Shown here in pieces: positions 6,226 through 11,126 of a stretch of 13,214 nucleotides of DNA. The notes beneath the pieces were generated by a model. That model had not been told where the DNA came from, searched no databases, and saw only the letters and a list, made by a program, of their open reading frames with translations. A program made the translations under genes and the position numbers. Within the stretch, counting starts at the first letter, position 1. The number at the start of each line of letters is the position of its first letter. The DNA comes from Acidobacteriota bacterium (GTDB lineage Bacteria > Pseudomonadota > Alphaproteobacteria > Caulobacterales > Hyphomonadaceae): positions 1 through 13,214 of the forward strand of contig JADJRB010000012.1 in NCBI GenBank assembly GCA_016712445.1, given 5' to 3'.

Positions 6226-6902
6226 CAAATCACCATTTCCGTTTCTGTCTTCCGCGCGGTCGGGTGGAAGCGGCGGGAGCGCACTTCGCCGTGGTACAGC
6301 GATGTGGCGCAGTCGATAAAATCCTCAAACGCCTCGGCCGCTGCCAGGATCGCGGCCTGCATATCTTCGTCGGCCTCGACTCGAAACACGGCCATCGGCA
6401 GGCCGGCCGAGTAGCTGACGTAATCGCACCACTTGCGACCCGAGACGAGCAGGCCCGTTTGGATTTGGGCATCGTGCTCGCCGGGCACCTCGCCGTCGAC
6501 GATCGTCTGCACCTGCAGCTTCTGGCGCCGACTCTTGATCTCGATCAAGCCGTCATCGCCGACCAGGCCATCGGGCGAATAGCCAATCTTGAAGTCGCCG
6601 AAGTCGCGGACGATGAAGCCCATCTCCTGCACCGGAGCGTACTTCTGAGAGTACAGCAGCCGCGCATCGATCTCGTCTTCATGCCCCCGCAGCATGTCGT
6701 CGCTGACGTACGCCGGCTCGACGTATCCGGTCAGCCGCTGCGCCAGGAGCTCGTACGCGTGCGCCCGCATCTTCTCGTTCTTCGCGGGCTTCCCCGTCGG
6801 CGTGATGATGTGCTTCATCTCGGAGGCCGTGAGCATGCCGCAGCGAGCGGCAAACCATTCTTCCGAGATTTGCAGCAGGTCGGGGTAGTGGGTAATGGTC
6901 AT
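6225..6902 (-). CDS. YqaJ/lambda-type phage exonuclease (PD-(D/E)XK fold)
   Basis: A 225-residue 5'-3' double-strand DNA exonuclease of the YqaJ viral recombinase family, expected to generate 3' overhangs for single-strand annealing. Family motifs are in order: SEEWFAARCGMLTASE (13-28), RGHEDEIDAR (72-81), the catalytic core IGYSPDGLVGDDGLIEIKS (D111, E121, K123) and EHDAQIQTGLL (142-152). ATG 6902 overlaps the stop of the pentapeptide gene (TGATG). An upstream in-frame start at 6956 would lie inside that gene and is unlikely. The frame is intact. It sits with two small genes that are candidate partners in recombination. Confidence 0.93.
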   Translation of the reverse strand: MTITHYPDLLQISEEWFAARCGMLTASEMKHIITPTGKPAKNEKMRAHAYELLAQRLTGYVEPAYVSDDMLRGHEDEIDARLLYSQKYAPVQEMGFIVRDFGDFKIGYSPDGLVGDDGLIEIKSRRQKLQVQTIVDGEVPGEHDAQIQTGLLVSGRKWCDYVSYSAGLPMAVFRVEADEDMQAAILAAAEAFEDFIDCATSLYHGEVRSRRFHPTARKTETEMVI

Positions 6903-7720
6903 CACCACTTCTCCGCCTCTGATTTGGTTAAAAAGAAATGAATCCCGTGCGTGCAATCGACGCGGATATCGTCGTCGTAGCTATCCGGCCGCGTGATCTC
7001 GCCGATGGTGTATGCCGTCTTTTCGTCGTGACGGCCGGGCGCCGAAGTCGCTTCCGGCTGGCCATCGACGACAAGCTCAAGCGTCCGCACGAACTCGGCG
7101 CGGCATTTCCGGTTAATCAAGCATGCTGTGCGCTTGGCGTCGGTCGGGATTTCCAACTTTGCGATCCCGCCGCAGACGGCTTTCCAGCCAATCAAAGAGC
7201 CTTCCTGAGGAATTTGGAACGCAGGCAGGTACGCCACGGACAGGTCCGCCCCGGTCAGGTACGCCCCGGTCAGGTTCGCCCCGGTCAGGTCCGCCACGGA
7301 CAGGTCCGCCCCGGTCAGGTCCGCCCCGGTCAGGTACGCCCCGGTCAGGTCCGCCACGGACAGGTTCGCCCCGGTCAGGTTCGCCCCGGTCAGGTACGCC
7401 CCGGTCAGGTCCGCCCCGGTCAGGTACGCCCCGGTCAGGTACGCCCCGGTCAGGTACGCCCCGGTCAGGTCCGCCACGGACAGGTCCGCCCCGGTCAGGT
7501 ACGCCCCGGTCAGGTCCGCCCTGCTCAGGTACGCCCCGGTCAGGTTCGCCCCGGTCAGGTTCGCCCCGGTCAGGTTCGCCCCGGTCAGGTCCGCCCCGGA
7601 CAGGCTCGCCCCGGACAGGCTCGCCACGGACAGGTTCGCCCCGGCACCGCCCGCTTCTCCGCGGCGCCACTTTCCATGCGCCGCAAGAATGGCCGGCAAG
7701 TCTGCTGATGTGATGGTCAT
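6902..7720 (-). CDS. Pentapeptide-repeat protein with C-terminal DUF5758-like domain, 272 residues
   Basis: After a short helical N terminus (MTITSADLPAILAAHGKWRR), residues 27-166 are 28 uninterrupted pentapeptides, mostly GA(D/N/Y)LT with four VA(D/Y)L breaks. They predict a seven-coil right-handed quadrilateral beta helix. The C-terminal part (GSLIGWKAVCGGIAKLEIPT, RKCRAEFVRTLEL, YTIGEITRPDSYDDD, THGIHFFLTKSEAEKW) matches the layout of DUF5758, a domain often attached to phage pentapeptide repeats. Some pentapeptide proteins such as Qnr and MfpA mimic DNA and bind gyrase. Whether this one does is unknown, and the many uncharged Tyr/Asn faces argue for caution. ATG 7720 overlaps the upstream stop (ATGA). 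Confidence 0.92.
   Translation of the reverse strand: MTITSADLPAILAAHGKWRRGEAGGAGANLSVASLSGASLSGADLTGANLTGANLTGANLTGAYLSRADLTGAYLTGADLSVADLTGAYLTGAYLTGAYLTGADLTGAYLTGANLTGANLSVADLTGAYLTGADLTGADLSVADLTGANLTGAYLTGADLSVAYLPAFQIPQEGSLIGWKAVCGGIAKLEIPTDAKRTACLINRKCRAEFVRTLELVVDGQPEATSAPGRHDEKTAYTIGEITRPDSYDDDIRVDCTHGIHFFLTKSEAEKW
7223..7642 (-). repeat. 28-copy, 15-bp tandem repeat encoding the pentapeptides
   Basis: The 420-bp array consists of near-identical 15-bp units (plus strand CCCCGGTCAGGTNCG, with N choosing Asp, Asn or Tyr codons). A variant unit with CACGGACAGG gives the Ser-Val breaks. The period is a multiple of three and the units are alike, so several other frames on both strands are also open here; these are shadows. 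Slippage would change protein length in steps of five residues without breaking the frame. Confidence 0.95.
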
Positions 7721-7869
7721 GCCGCTAACCCTTTCTGCGCATCAGTGGCGATCGCCTCGATCTCGGCGTCGGAAAGCTGCGTCAGCTCAGCGAGCGCCGC
7801 AGCCCAATCCGACAGATCGGACCAACGGTGCTGCGCGACGGCGACGCGCACGTGCTCTTGCGCGGTCAT
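7717..7869 (-). CDS. Small hypothetical protein, 50 residues
   Basis: ATG 7869 lies two bases after the previous stop, and its own stop overlaps the pentapeptide start (ATGA). The product is helical: MTAQEHVRVAVAQHRWSDLS, then AALAELTQLSDAEIEAIATD. An upstream in-frame ATG exists but would run through the previous gene. No domain is recognised, and the coupling suggests co-expression with the pentapeptide protein. Confidence 0.65.
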   Translation of the reverse strand: MTAQEHVRVAVAQHRWSDLSDWAAALAELTQLSDAEIEAIATDAQKGLAA

Positions 7870-7871
7870 GG

Positions 7872-8063
7872 TCAGCACTCCGCTTCCGGGTGGACATAGG
7901 CGGTAAACCAGTCGCCTTGATCTGATCCGCAGCCGGCAAACCATAGCCATTCGAAATCGTGGGCCATGTTGTCGCCAACCATCTGCACCGCGTAGGCGAT
8001 CGACCACGGGTGATCCCACAACTGGCGACATTCGCGGGCGAAATCGGGGGTGAATGCGCTCAT
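7872..8063 (-). CDS. Small hypothetical protein, 63 residues, Trp-rich
   Basis: ATG 8063 overlaps the microprotein stop (ATGA). The sequence is rich in Trp and other aromatics: MSAFTPDFARECRQLWDHPW, then AVQMVGDNMAHDFEWLWFAG and QGDWFTAYVHPEAEC. There is no membrane helix or known motif. Second gene of the leftward early operon, so probably made very early; the function is not recognisable. Confidence 0.7.
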   Translation of the reverse strand: MSAFTPDFARECRQLWDHPWSIAYAVQMVGDNMAHDFEWLWFAGCGSDQGDWFTAYVHPEAEC

Positions 8064-8143
8064 CGCCCGGCGCCCCGGAAGAAGCTCAGCGCACAGCCGA
8101 CGATGCCGAGCCATGCCAAACCAATTGCGATCTCAATACCCAT
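8060..8143 (-). CDS. 27-residue single-span membrane microprotein, first gene of the leftward operon
   Basis: From ATG 8143 a 27-residue frame reads MGIEIAIGLAWLGIVGCALS and then FFRGAGR. It is almost entirely one membrane helix with a basic end. GGGAG about nine bases upstream is a good ribosome-binding site, and its TGA overlaps the next start (ATGA), so it sits in the coupled operon as a real gene. Small hydrophobic peptides at this place in temperate phages include toxins, antiholins and host-protease inhibitors such as CIII; nothing here decides among them. Confidence 0.65.
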   Translation of the reverse strand: MGIEIAIGLAWLGIVGCALSFFRGAGR

Positions 8144-8157
8144 GCCCACCACTCCCG

Positions 8158-8198
8158 AAAAGCGCCCCGGCGAAGCTGAAGATCAGCCGCGCCGGGGC
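8158..8198 (-). terminator. Hairpin plus T run in the leftward leader (possible attenuator)
   Basis: A perfect 9-bp stem (8164-8172 with 8190-8198) encloses a second 5-bp stem (8175-8179 with 8183-8187) with a 3-base loop. Read leftward it is followed by GCTTTTC (A run at 8158-8161 on the plus strand). It lies between the leftward promoter and the first gene. The T run is short, so it may be a weak or regulated terminator, or a structured leader. Confidence 0.5.
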
Positions 8199-8247
8199 AG
8201 TTGCCGGCATTGCGCCGGGTCAGCGAGGGATAACGCTGATGGGAGTG

Positions 8248-8276
8248 ATGTTGCGCCACACACAACAATCTGTCAA
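8248..8276 (-). promoter_or_regulatory. Leftward early promoter (PL-like)
   Basis: On the minus strand, TTGACA (8276-8271) is followed after exactly 17 bases by CAACAT (8253-8248). The 18-bp spacer/-10 segment matches the rightward promoter except at one base, and operator O1 covers it. The predicted start near 8241 leaves a leader of about 100 bases before the microprotein gene. The -35 is perfect; the -10 is weak. Confidence 0.65.
8249..8267. promoter_or_regulatory. Operator O1
   Basis: TGTTGCG-CCACA-CACAACA, a palindrome with 7-bp arms and a 5-bp centre, one mismatch from perfect. It overlaps the spacer and -10 of the leftward promoter, so a bound regulator would block it. Confidence 0.72.
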
Positions 8277-8303
8277 CCGAGAATCGGCGATTGACGAAAA
8301 AAT

Positions 8304-8322
8304 TGTTGCGCTGCTCACAACG
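8304..8322. promoter_or_regulatory. Operator O2
   Basis: TGTTGCG-CTGCT-CACAACG fits the same consensus (TGTTGYG-N5-CACAACR) and lies between the two divergent -35 boxes. Its centre is 55 bp from that of O1 and 39 bp from that of O3. Confidence 0.68.
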
Positions 8323-8333
8323 GAGAAAGGGGC

Positions 8334-8363
8334 TTGACTTGATGTTGTGTGTGGCACAACAAT
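8334..8363 (+). promoter_or_regulatory. Rightward promoter (PR-like) for the regulator
   Basis: TTGACT (8334-8339), then 17 bases, then CAACAA (8357-8362), or AACAAT with an 18-base spacer. The layout mirrors the leftward promoter almost base for base. Transcription should start near 8369-8371, at the regulator's ATG, giving a leaderless message. Confidence 0.65.
8343..8361. promoter_or_regulatory. Operator O3
   Basis: TGTTGTG-TGTGG-CACAACA, a perfect 7-bp-arm palindrome overlapping the rightward promoter. The regulator encoded just downstream would repress its own gene by binding here. Confidence 0.74.
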
Positions 8364-8369
8364 TGGCCC

Positions 8370-8585
8370 ATGAAACTCAGAGAGTGGCGAGAGGCGGAAG
8401 GCCTCAAGATGGCGCAAGTCGCAACAAGGCTTGGGGTCCATCGGAGTCAAGTGCTTCGCATCGAGCGCGGCGAAGCCGTGCCGTCGCCGAAGCTTATTGA
8501 ACGCATTTGCATCGAAACCGGCGGTCATGTTCGGCCGGAAGACTTTTTCGACCTGCCCGCCATTCCTGCCGGAGACGCAGCATGA
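8370..8585 (+). CDS. Cro/CI-type (XRE) helix-turn-helix regulator, 71 residues
   Basis: A single-domain lambda-repressor-like DNA-binding protein. MKLREWREAEGLKMAQVATR opens the fold, helix-turn-helix residues are about 14-35 (MAQVATRLGVHRSQVLRIER), and PSPKLIERICIETGG closes it. There is no C-terminal oligomerisation or cleavage domain, so it is Cro-sized. ATG 8370 is chosen over GTG 8349, which lies inside operator O3. No Shine-Dalgarno is present and the predicted transcription start falls on the ATG, as in leaderless repressor messages. It should bind the three palindromes at 8249-8361 and control both early operons. No second, CI-length regulator appears in the window, so whether it keeps lysogeny or acts like Cro is open. 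Confidence 0.88.
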   Translation: MKLREWREAEGLKMAQVATRLGVHRSQVLRIERGEAVPSPKLIERICIETGGHVRPEDFFDLPAIPAGDAA

Positions 8586-8776
8586 CGCCATACCTCGCAG
8601 ACGACCACCCGCAGGTTCCGCTGCACGCTCCGCAGTCCTGGCGCGGCGTGCGGGTTGATCTGCCGCGGCTCACTCCGAAGGCGACAGCCGAGAGCCGGCT
8701 TGCGTGGTTCGGTTGCGTCGGCGGCGTTTCGGCGATCGCCGGCATGGTTTCCTACATTTCCATTTTCGCGTTCTGA
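8582..8776 (+). CDS. Small membrane protein, 64 residues, coupled to the regulator
   Basis: ATG 8582 overlaps the regulator stop (ATGA). The N-terminal 40 residues are polar (MTPYLADDHPQVPLHAPQSW). The C terminus is one hydrophobic helix (FGCVGGVSAIAGMVSYISIF) that ends the protein, so it is probably tail-anchored in the inner membrane with its N terminus in the cytoplasm. It shares the repressor's transcript and would therefore be made whenever the regulator is, including in a lysogen. That makes a superinfection or immunity role possible, but this is inference. Confidence 0.7.
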   Translation: MTPYLADDHPQVPLHAPQSWRGVRVDLPRLTPKATAESRLAWFGCVGGVSAIAGMVSYISIFAF

Positions 8777-9036
8777 CCCGGTTTGCGCTCCCCAGCGCGG
8801 GATCTGGCTTGATCAACGGGGCGATGGGCAAATGCTATATGCAACGTCCAAGGTGTATTTGGCGGATCAAGCGCCTGTAGTCGAGAGAACGCCATGTAAT
8901 GACCGCAGCACAGCGCGTGCAGTTCAACTGTTTGATGATGGGTTGACCCCCCGTCACTATGTGCTTGCCCGCCGCTCGACGCTTCGGCTGGCAAGGTTGG
9001 CCGATCCCCTCGGCCGGCTACTCCCCACTCAACTGC
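8777..9036. other. Gene-poor stretch between regulator operon and terminator
   Basis: No convincing gene is seen. Tiny frames exist at 8824-8880 (18 residues, MGKCYMQRPRCIWRIKRL) and 8899-8946 (15 residues), both without strong support. A compact hairpin, GCGCT-CCCC-AGCGC, lies just after the preceding stop. A spaced inverted repeat pairs CTTGATC near 8812 with GATCAAG near 8865. A decayed gene, a leader or a small RNA ending at the terminator are all possible. Confidence 0.4.
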
Positions 9037-9075
9037 CCCTGCAGAGACGCAAGCGGTCGCTGCAGGGATTTTTTT
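9037..9075 (+). terminator. Rho-independent terminator
   Basis: A perfect 8-bp stem (CCCTGCAG 9037-9044 with CTGCAGGG 9060-9067) closes a 15-base interior with further partial pairing and is followed by ATTTTTTT (T7 at 9069-9075). It separates the regulator transcript from the envelope-protein cassette, so the genes beyond need readthrough, antitermination or their own promoter. Confidence 0.82.
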
Positions 9076-9097
9076 ATCCGCATACACGGAGAGAACT

Positions 9098-9493
9098 GTG
9101 CACAAAGCATGCATCTATGCCGGCGCGCTGCTGGCGATCGTATCCGGCCCGGCATTAGCCAACCCAATCGCTGTTGCTGGCGCACAGGCCGTTGCCGGGG
9201 CCGTCGCTGGATCACAGTCCGGCGCCGCGGCTGAAGGCGGCACGGCGGTCGGCACCGGCGGCAGTTCCGGCGGCAATTCGACCAAGAACGAGAATACCGG
9301 ATATGCGGTAGGCCTGTCACAGGCGCCTACCGCTGCGAGCGGCTGCCTCAAGGGCAATAAGTTCGCGTTCGGCTTGCTTGAGTGGACCGACGATTCAGGC
9401 AAGTGTGAGAACTACCGAATTGCTTTTGAGGCGGCGCGCCAGGGCAATTGGGAACTGGCGAACCAGTGGGTTCAGCGCGCGGACGGGATGTGA
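9098..9493 (+). CDS. Secreted (periplasmic) phage protein, 131 residues (GTG start)
   Basis: GTG 9098 follows GGAGAG by a good spacing. Residues 1-21 form a Sec signal peptide (MHKACIYAGALLAIVSGPALA, cut here in two: MHKACIYAGAL and LAIVSGPALA) with an ALA cleavage site. A low-complexity Ala/Gly/Ser stretch follows (about 22-62), then a compact C-terminal part with one cysteine pair (SGCLKGNKFAFGLLEW, GKCENYRIAFEAARQGNWEL). Exported phage proteins with this plan (signal, low-complexity linker, C...C domain) occur in early regions of several phages without a known function. It is not an Rz or Rz1 spanin: there is no N-terminal anchor plus coiled coil and no lipobox. Confidence 0.78.
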   Translation: MHKACIYAGALLAIVSGPALANPIAVAGAQAVAGAVAGSQSGAAAEGGTAVGTGGSSGGNSTKNENTGYAVGLSQAPTAASGCLKGNKFAFGLLEWTDDSGKCENYRIAFEAARQGNWELANQWVQRADGM

Positions 9494-9801
9494 TGCGGCT
9501 GAATTTCATGCCCGTGGTGCGGGCGGCGCAGGTTTGCGCCGTCCTCTCCCTTGCGTCCGGCGTGGCTACCGCGGCCGAGCCGGATTGGCGGTGCCACGGC
9601 ACCAACTGCTTCGATGCCGCGTCCGTCGCGACAGACGGCAAGGGGCACGTGGCCGTGTTCGCCGCCGACGTCAAGACGCACGAGTCTGGATGGATCGCCA
9701 TCGACTGCAACGAGATGCGCGCCGCCGTGCCCGGCTACGAGACCGCCGTGCAACGCGGATCGTCGCTGGATTGGGCATGTTCCAAGTGGGGGCGACCATG
9801 A
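9493..9801 (+). CDS. Secreted Cys-containing protein, 102 residues
   Basis: ATG 9493 overlaps the preceding stop (TGATG). The N terminus is a signal peptide (MRLNFMPVVRAAQV then CAVLSLASGVATA) with cleavage expected after ATA. The mature part has four cysteines: DWRCHGTNCF, IAIDCNEM and LDWACSKWG, probably two disulfides in the periplasm. There is no lipobox and no membrane helix beyond the signal. Together with its neighbours it forms a three-gene envelope-directed cassette; possible roles are lysogenic conversion or exclusion of other phages, not shown. Confidence 0.75.
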   Translation: MRLNFMPVVRAAQVCAVLSLASGVATAAEPDWRCHGTNCFDAASVATDGKGHVAVFAADVKTHESGWIAIDCNEMRAAVPGYETAVQRGSSLDWACSKWGRP

Positions 9802-9950
9802 TCGTGCTCAAGCGCAACCGCTTCGGCGAACTCATGTCATGGCTGGATTCGCCGGCCGGCTGGCGGTGGGTAGTCGGCCCGGCGGCAACGATCGTCACGC
9901 TCATCATTGCGGCCGGCTTCATGCTGACCGTCAACGTGTATTCGAGGTAA
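9798..9950 (+). CDS. Single-span membrane protein, 50 residues
   Basis: ATG 9798 overlaps the preceding stop (ATGA). A basic, amphipathic start (MIVLKRNRFGELMSWLDSPA) leads into one membrane helix (VVGPAATIVTLIIAAGFMLT) and a short tail (VNVYSR). Its last 38 coding bases before the tail are repeated almost exactly at the end of the first RuvC-like gene. Third gene of the envelope cassette. Holin- or exclusion-like roles are conceivable, but nothing specific is seen. Confidence 0.75.
   Translation: MIVLKRNRFGELMSWLDSPAGWRWVVGPAATIVTLIIAAGFMLTVNVYSR
9900..9937 (+). repeat. 38-bp direct repeat, copy 1 (partner 10559-10596)
   Basis: 37 of 38 bases match copy 2; the difference is T at 9908 versus C at 10567. 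In this copy the repeat encodes the second half of a natural membrane helix (LIIAAGFMLTVNV), so it is the likely source. Confidence 0.9.
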
Positions 9951-9953
9951 ACA

Positions 9954-10235
9954 ATGGCTATTCACTTGCATCCGGCTGCAGAACCACAAACCCCAGAAGC
10001 AGCCGCGTTTGCGCGGTACAAAGCGCTGTTTGAGGAAGCGTGCCGGCTTGGCGACGATCTAAAAGAACTTGACGCCGAGCTTAAGGACGAAATCCACAAT
10101 CATAAATCAATTAAGCGGCTGGCACGGCTGGCAGCAAAGAACACTGTCCTATCTGAGGCCAAAAAGTTTCGTGATCTGCAAAGAGCTGCTTCAGCATCCG
10201 GGCAGCATGATCTATTCGCGGTGCTAGACACATGA
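9954..10235 (+). CDS. Hypothetical helical protein, 93 residues
   Basis: ATG 9954 lies three bases after the previous stop; the GAGGTAA at that stop acts as its ribosome-binding site. The product is charged and helical (YKALFEEACRLGDDLKELDA, then IKRLARLAAKNTVLSEAKKF) without Cys or membrane segments. Its stop overlaps the RuvC-like start (ATGA). The link with junction nucleases suggests DNA metabolism, but no domain is recognised. Confidence 0.7.
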   Translation: MAIHLHPAAEPQTPEAAAFARYKALFEEACRLGDDLKELDAELKDEIHNHKSIKRLARLAAKNTVLSEAKKFRDLQRAASASGQHDLFAVLDT

Positions 10236-10609
10236 TTGTGCTTGGCTGTGACCCAGGCGTTAACGGCGCCTTTGCCCTGATCGCGGATGGCATTCCCGTC
10301 CTCGTGCTCGACCTGCCGACAACCGTGGTCGTCAAGAGCGACAAGAAGCGCTGCGAGCTTGATACGTACGAGTTCGCCCGGCTCATAGACGCGGCCGGTC
10401 ATATCGACCACGCCTTCATAGAGCGCGTCGGCGCCATGCCGACAGATGGCGCAATTCAGGCGTTCGCCTTCGGCCAGGTCTTCGGCGCTATCCGGGGCGT
10501 TCTCGCCGCTCACTTCATCCCGCAGACGCTCGTCTCGCCGGTGACGTGGCGCAACGCACTCATCATCGCGGCCGGCTTCATGCTGACCGTCAACGTCTAC
10601 AGGGGGTAG
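10232..10609 (+). CDS. RuvC-like Holliday-junction nuclease, truncated and fused to a membrane-helix fragment
   Basis: The N-terminal RNase H-like fold is clear: MIVLGCDPGVNGAFALIADG with D7, then HAFIERVGAMPTDGAIQAFA with E64, FGQVFGAIRGVLAAHFIPQT and LVSPVTW (100-106), the typical order in phage RuvC proteins. The family then normally continues with about 50-60 residues carrying the last catalytic acidic residues (D138 and D141 in E. coli RuvC). Here it switches at about residue 108 into NALIIAAGFMLTVNVYRG and stops. That tail is a 38-bp copy of the end of the membrane-protein gene at 9798-9950. Without the last two acids it is probably inactive as a nuclease. The gene starts at ATG 10232 (ATGA overlap). 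Confidence 0.85.
   Translation: MIVLGCDPGVNGAFALIADGIPVLVLDLPTTVVVKSDKKRCELDTYEFARLIDAAGHIDHAFIERVGAMPTDGAIQAFAFGQVFGAIRGVLAAHFIPQTLVSPVTWRNALIIAAGFMLTVNVYRG
10559..10596 (+). repeat. 38-bp direct repeat, copy 2, at the RuvC-like break point
   Basis: Same strand and same reading phase as copy 1 at 9900-9937, 659 bases apart. It encodes the abnormal C terminus of the RuvC-like protein. Flanking bases on both sides differ from those of copy 1, which fits a short-homology or template-switch event rather than a large duplication. Confidence 0.9.
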
Positions 10610-10610
10610 G

Positions 10611-11126
10611 GTGAGCACCATCCTCGCGATTGATCCGGGGGCAAGAACTGGGCTTGCGTGCGGATGGCCGGGAACGGTTTCGCTTGCCACGCTTGTCCTC
10701 CCGAAAGGCGATGCGGCGAGACTCGAGTGCCTTGCCGACTATTTGGACAAGTTCCCTGACGTCGCTGCGGCAGCATACGAGACGCCGTTTATCGGCCGGC
10801 TGAGATCGGCCGCGCGTCCCCTCTACCACTACGAATCTGTGATCCTGCTGTGGGCCCGGCGGCGCGGTATCCCCGTCACGGGCTACACGCCGTCAGAGAT
10901 CAAAACATCCCTCGGGCTCGGCGGACGGTGCTGCAAGGACAGCGTCATCCGCCGCGTACAGGCGATGGGATACGACCCGCAAGACGAGCACCAAGCCGAC
11001 GCAATGGCGCTGCTGTTGCTGGCGGCTTCTGGGGTGGCGCCCGCTCACACTCGAATTAAAGACGCGGCCTCTACGGCCAAGAAGCAGCAGCGGGCGCTCA
11101 AGCTCGTCGCCGGGGGGTCGCGATGA
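10611..11126 (+). CDS. RuvC-like nuclease, RNase H fold, intact (171 residues, GTG start)
   Basis: A second, distinct junction-resolvase-like protein one base after the first. STILAIDPGARTGLACGWPG carries the first Asp (D8), AAAAYETPFIGRL the Glu (E57), and DPQDEHQADAMALLLLA the C-terminal acidic pair (D125 and D130 region). Between them is VTGYTPSEIKTSLGLGG, typical of phage RuvC-like proteins. The GTG at 10611 is preceded by GGGGGTAGG. It should resolve branched DNA during replication or packaging, and is the only complete one of the pair. Its stop overlaps the methyltransferase start (ATGA). Structure-specific cleavage is a family inference. Confidence 0.85.
   Translation: MSTILAIDPGARTGLACGWPGTVSLATLVLPKGDAARLECLADYLDKFPDVAAAAYETPFIGRLRSAARPLYHYESVILLWARRRGIPVTGYTPSEIKTSLGLGGRCCKDSVIRRVQAMGYDPQDEHQADAMALLLLAASGVAPAHTRIKDAASTAKKQQRALKLVAGGSR

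Noticed and set aside
7223..7642. Possible CRISPR array
   Set aside because: The units are contiguous 15-mers without spacers and encode pentapeptides.
6938..7713. Long open frames on the plus strand and a second minus-strand frame through the repeat array (GQVRPGQVRP-type and PRSGTPRSGP-type products)
   Set aside because: The 15-bp period keeps several frames open at once; only the minus-strand frame with GA(D/N/Y)LT units plus a folded C-terminal domain makes biological sense.
8208..8210. A 25-residue minus-strand frame from ATG 8210 in the leftward leader
   Set aside because: It spans the hairpin, lacks a ribosome-binding site and overlaps the better-supported microprotein start.
8291..8322. 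A third promoter with TTGACG at 8291-8296
   Set aside because: The matching -10 position reads CTCACA, and the operator is at a different distance from the -35 than in the two good promoters.
8349..8369. GTG 8349 as the regulator start, adding seven residues
   Set aside because: It lies inside operator O3, upstream of the predicted transcription start, with no ribosome-binding site; ATG 8370 gives a normal Cro/CI N terminus.
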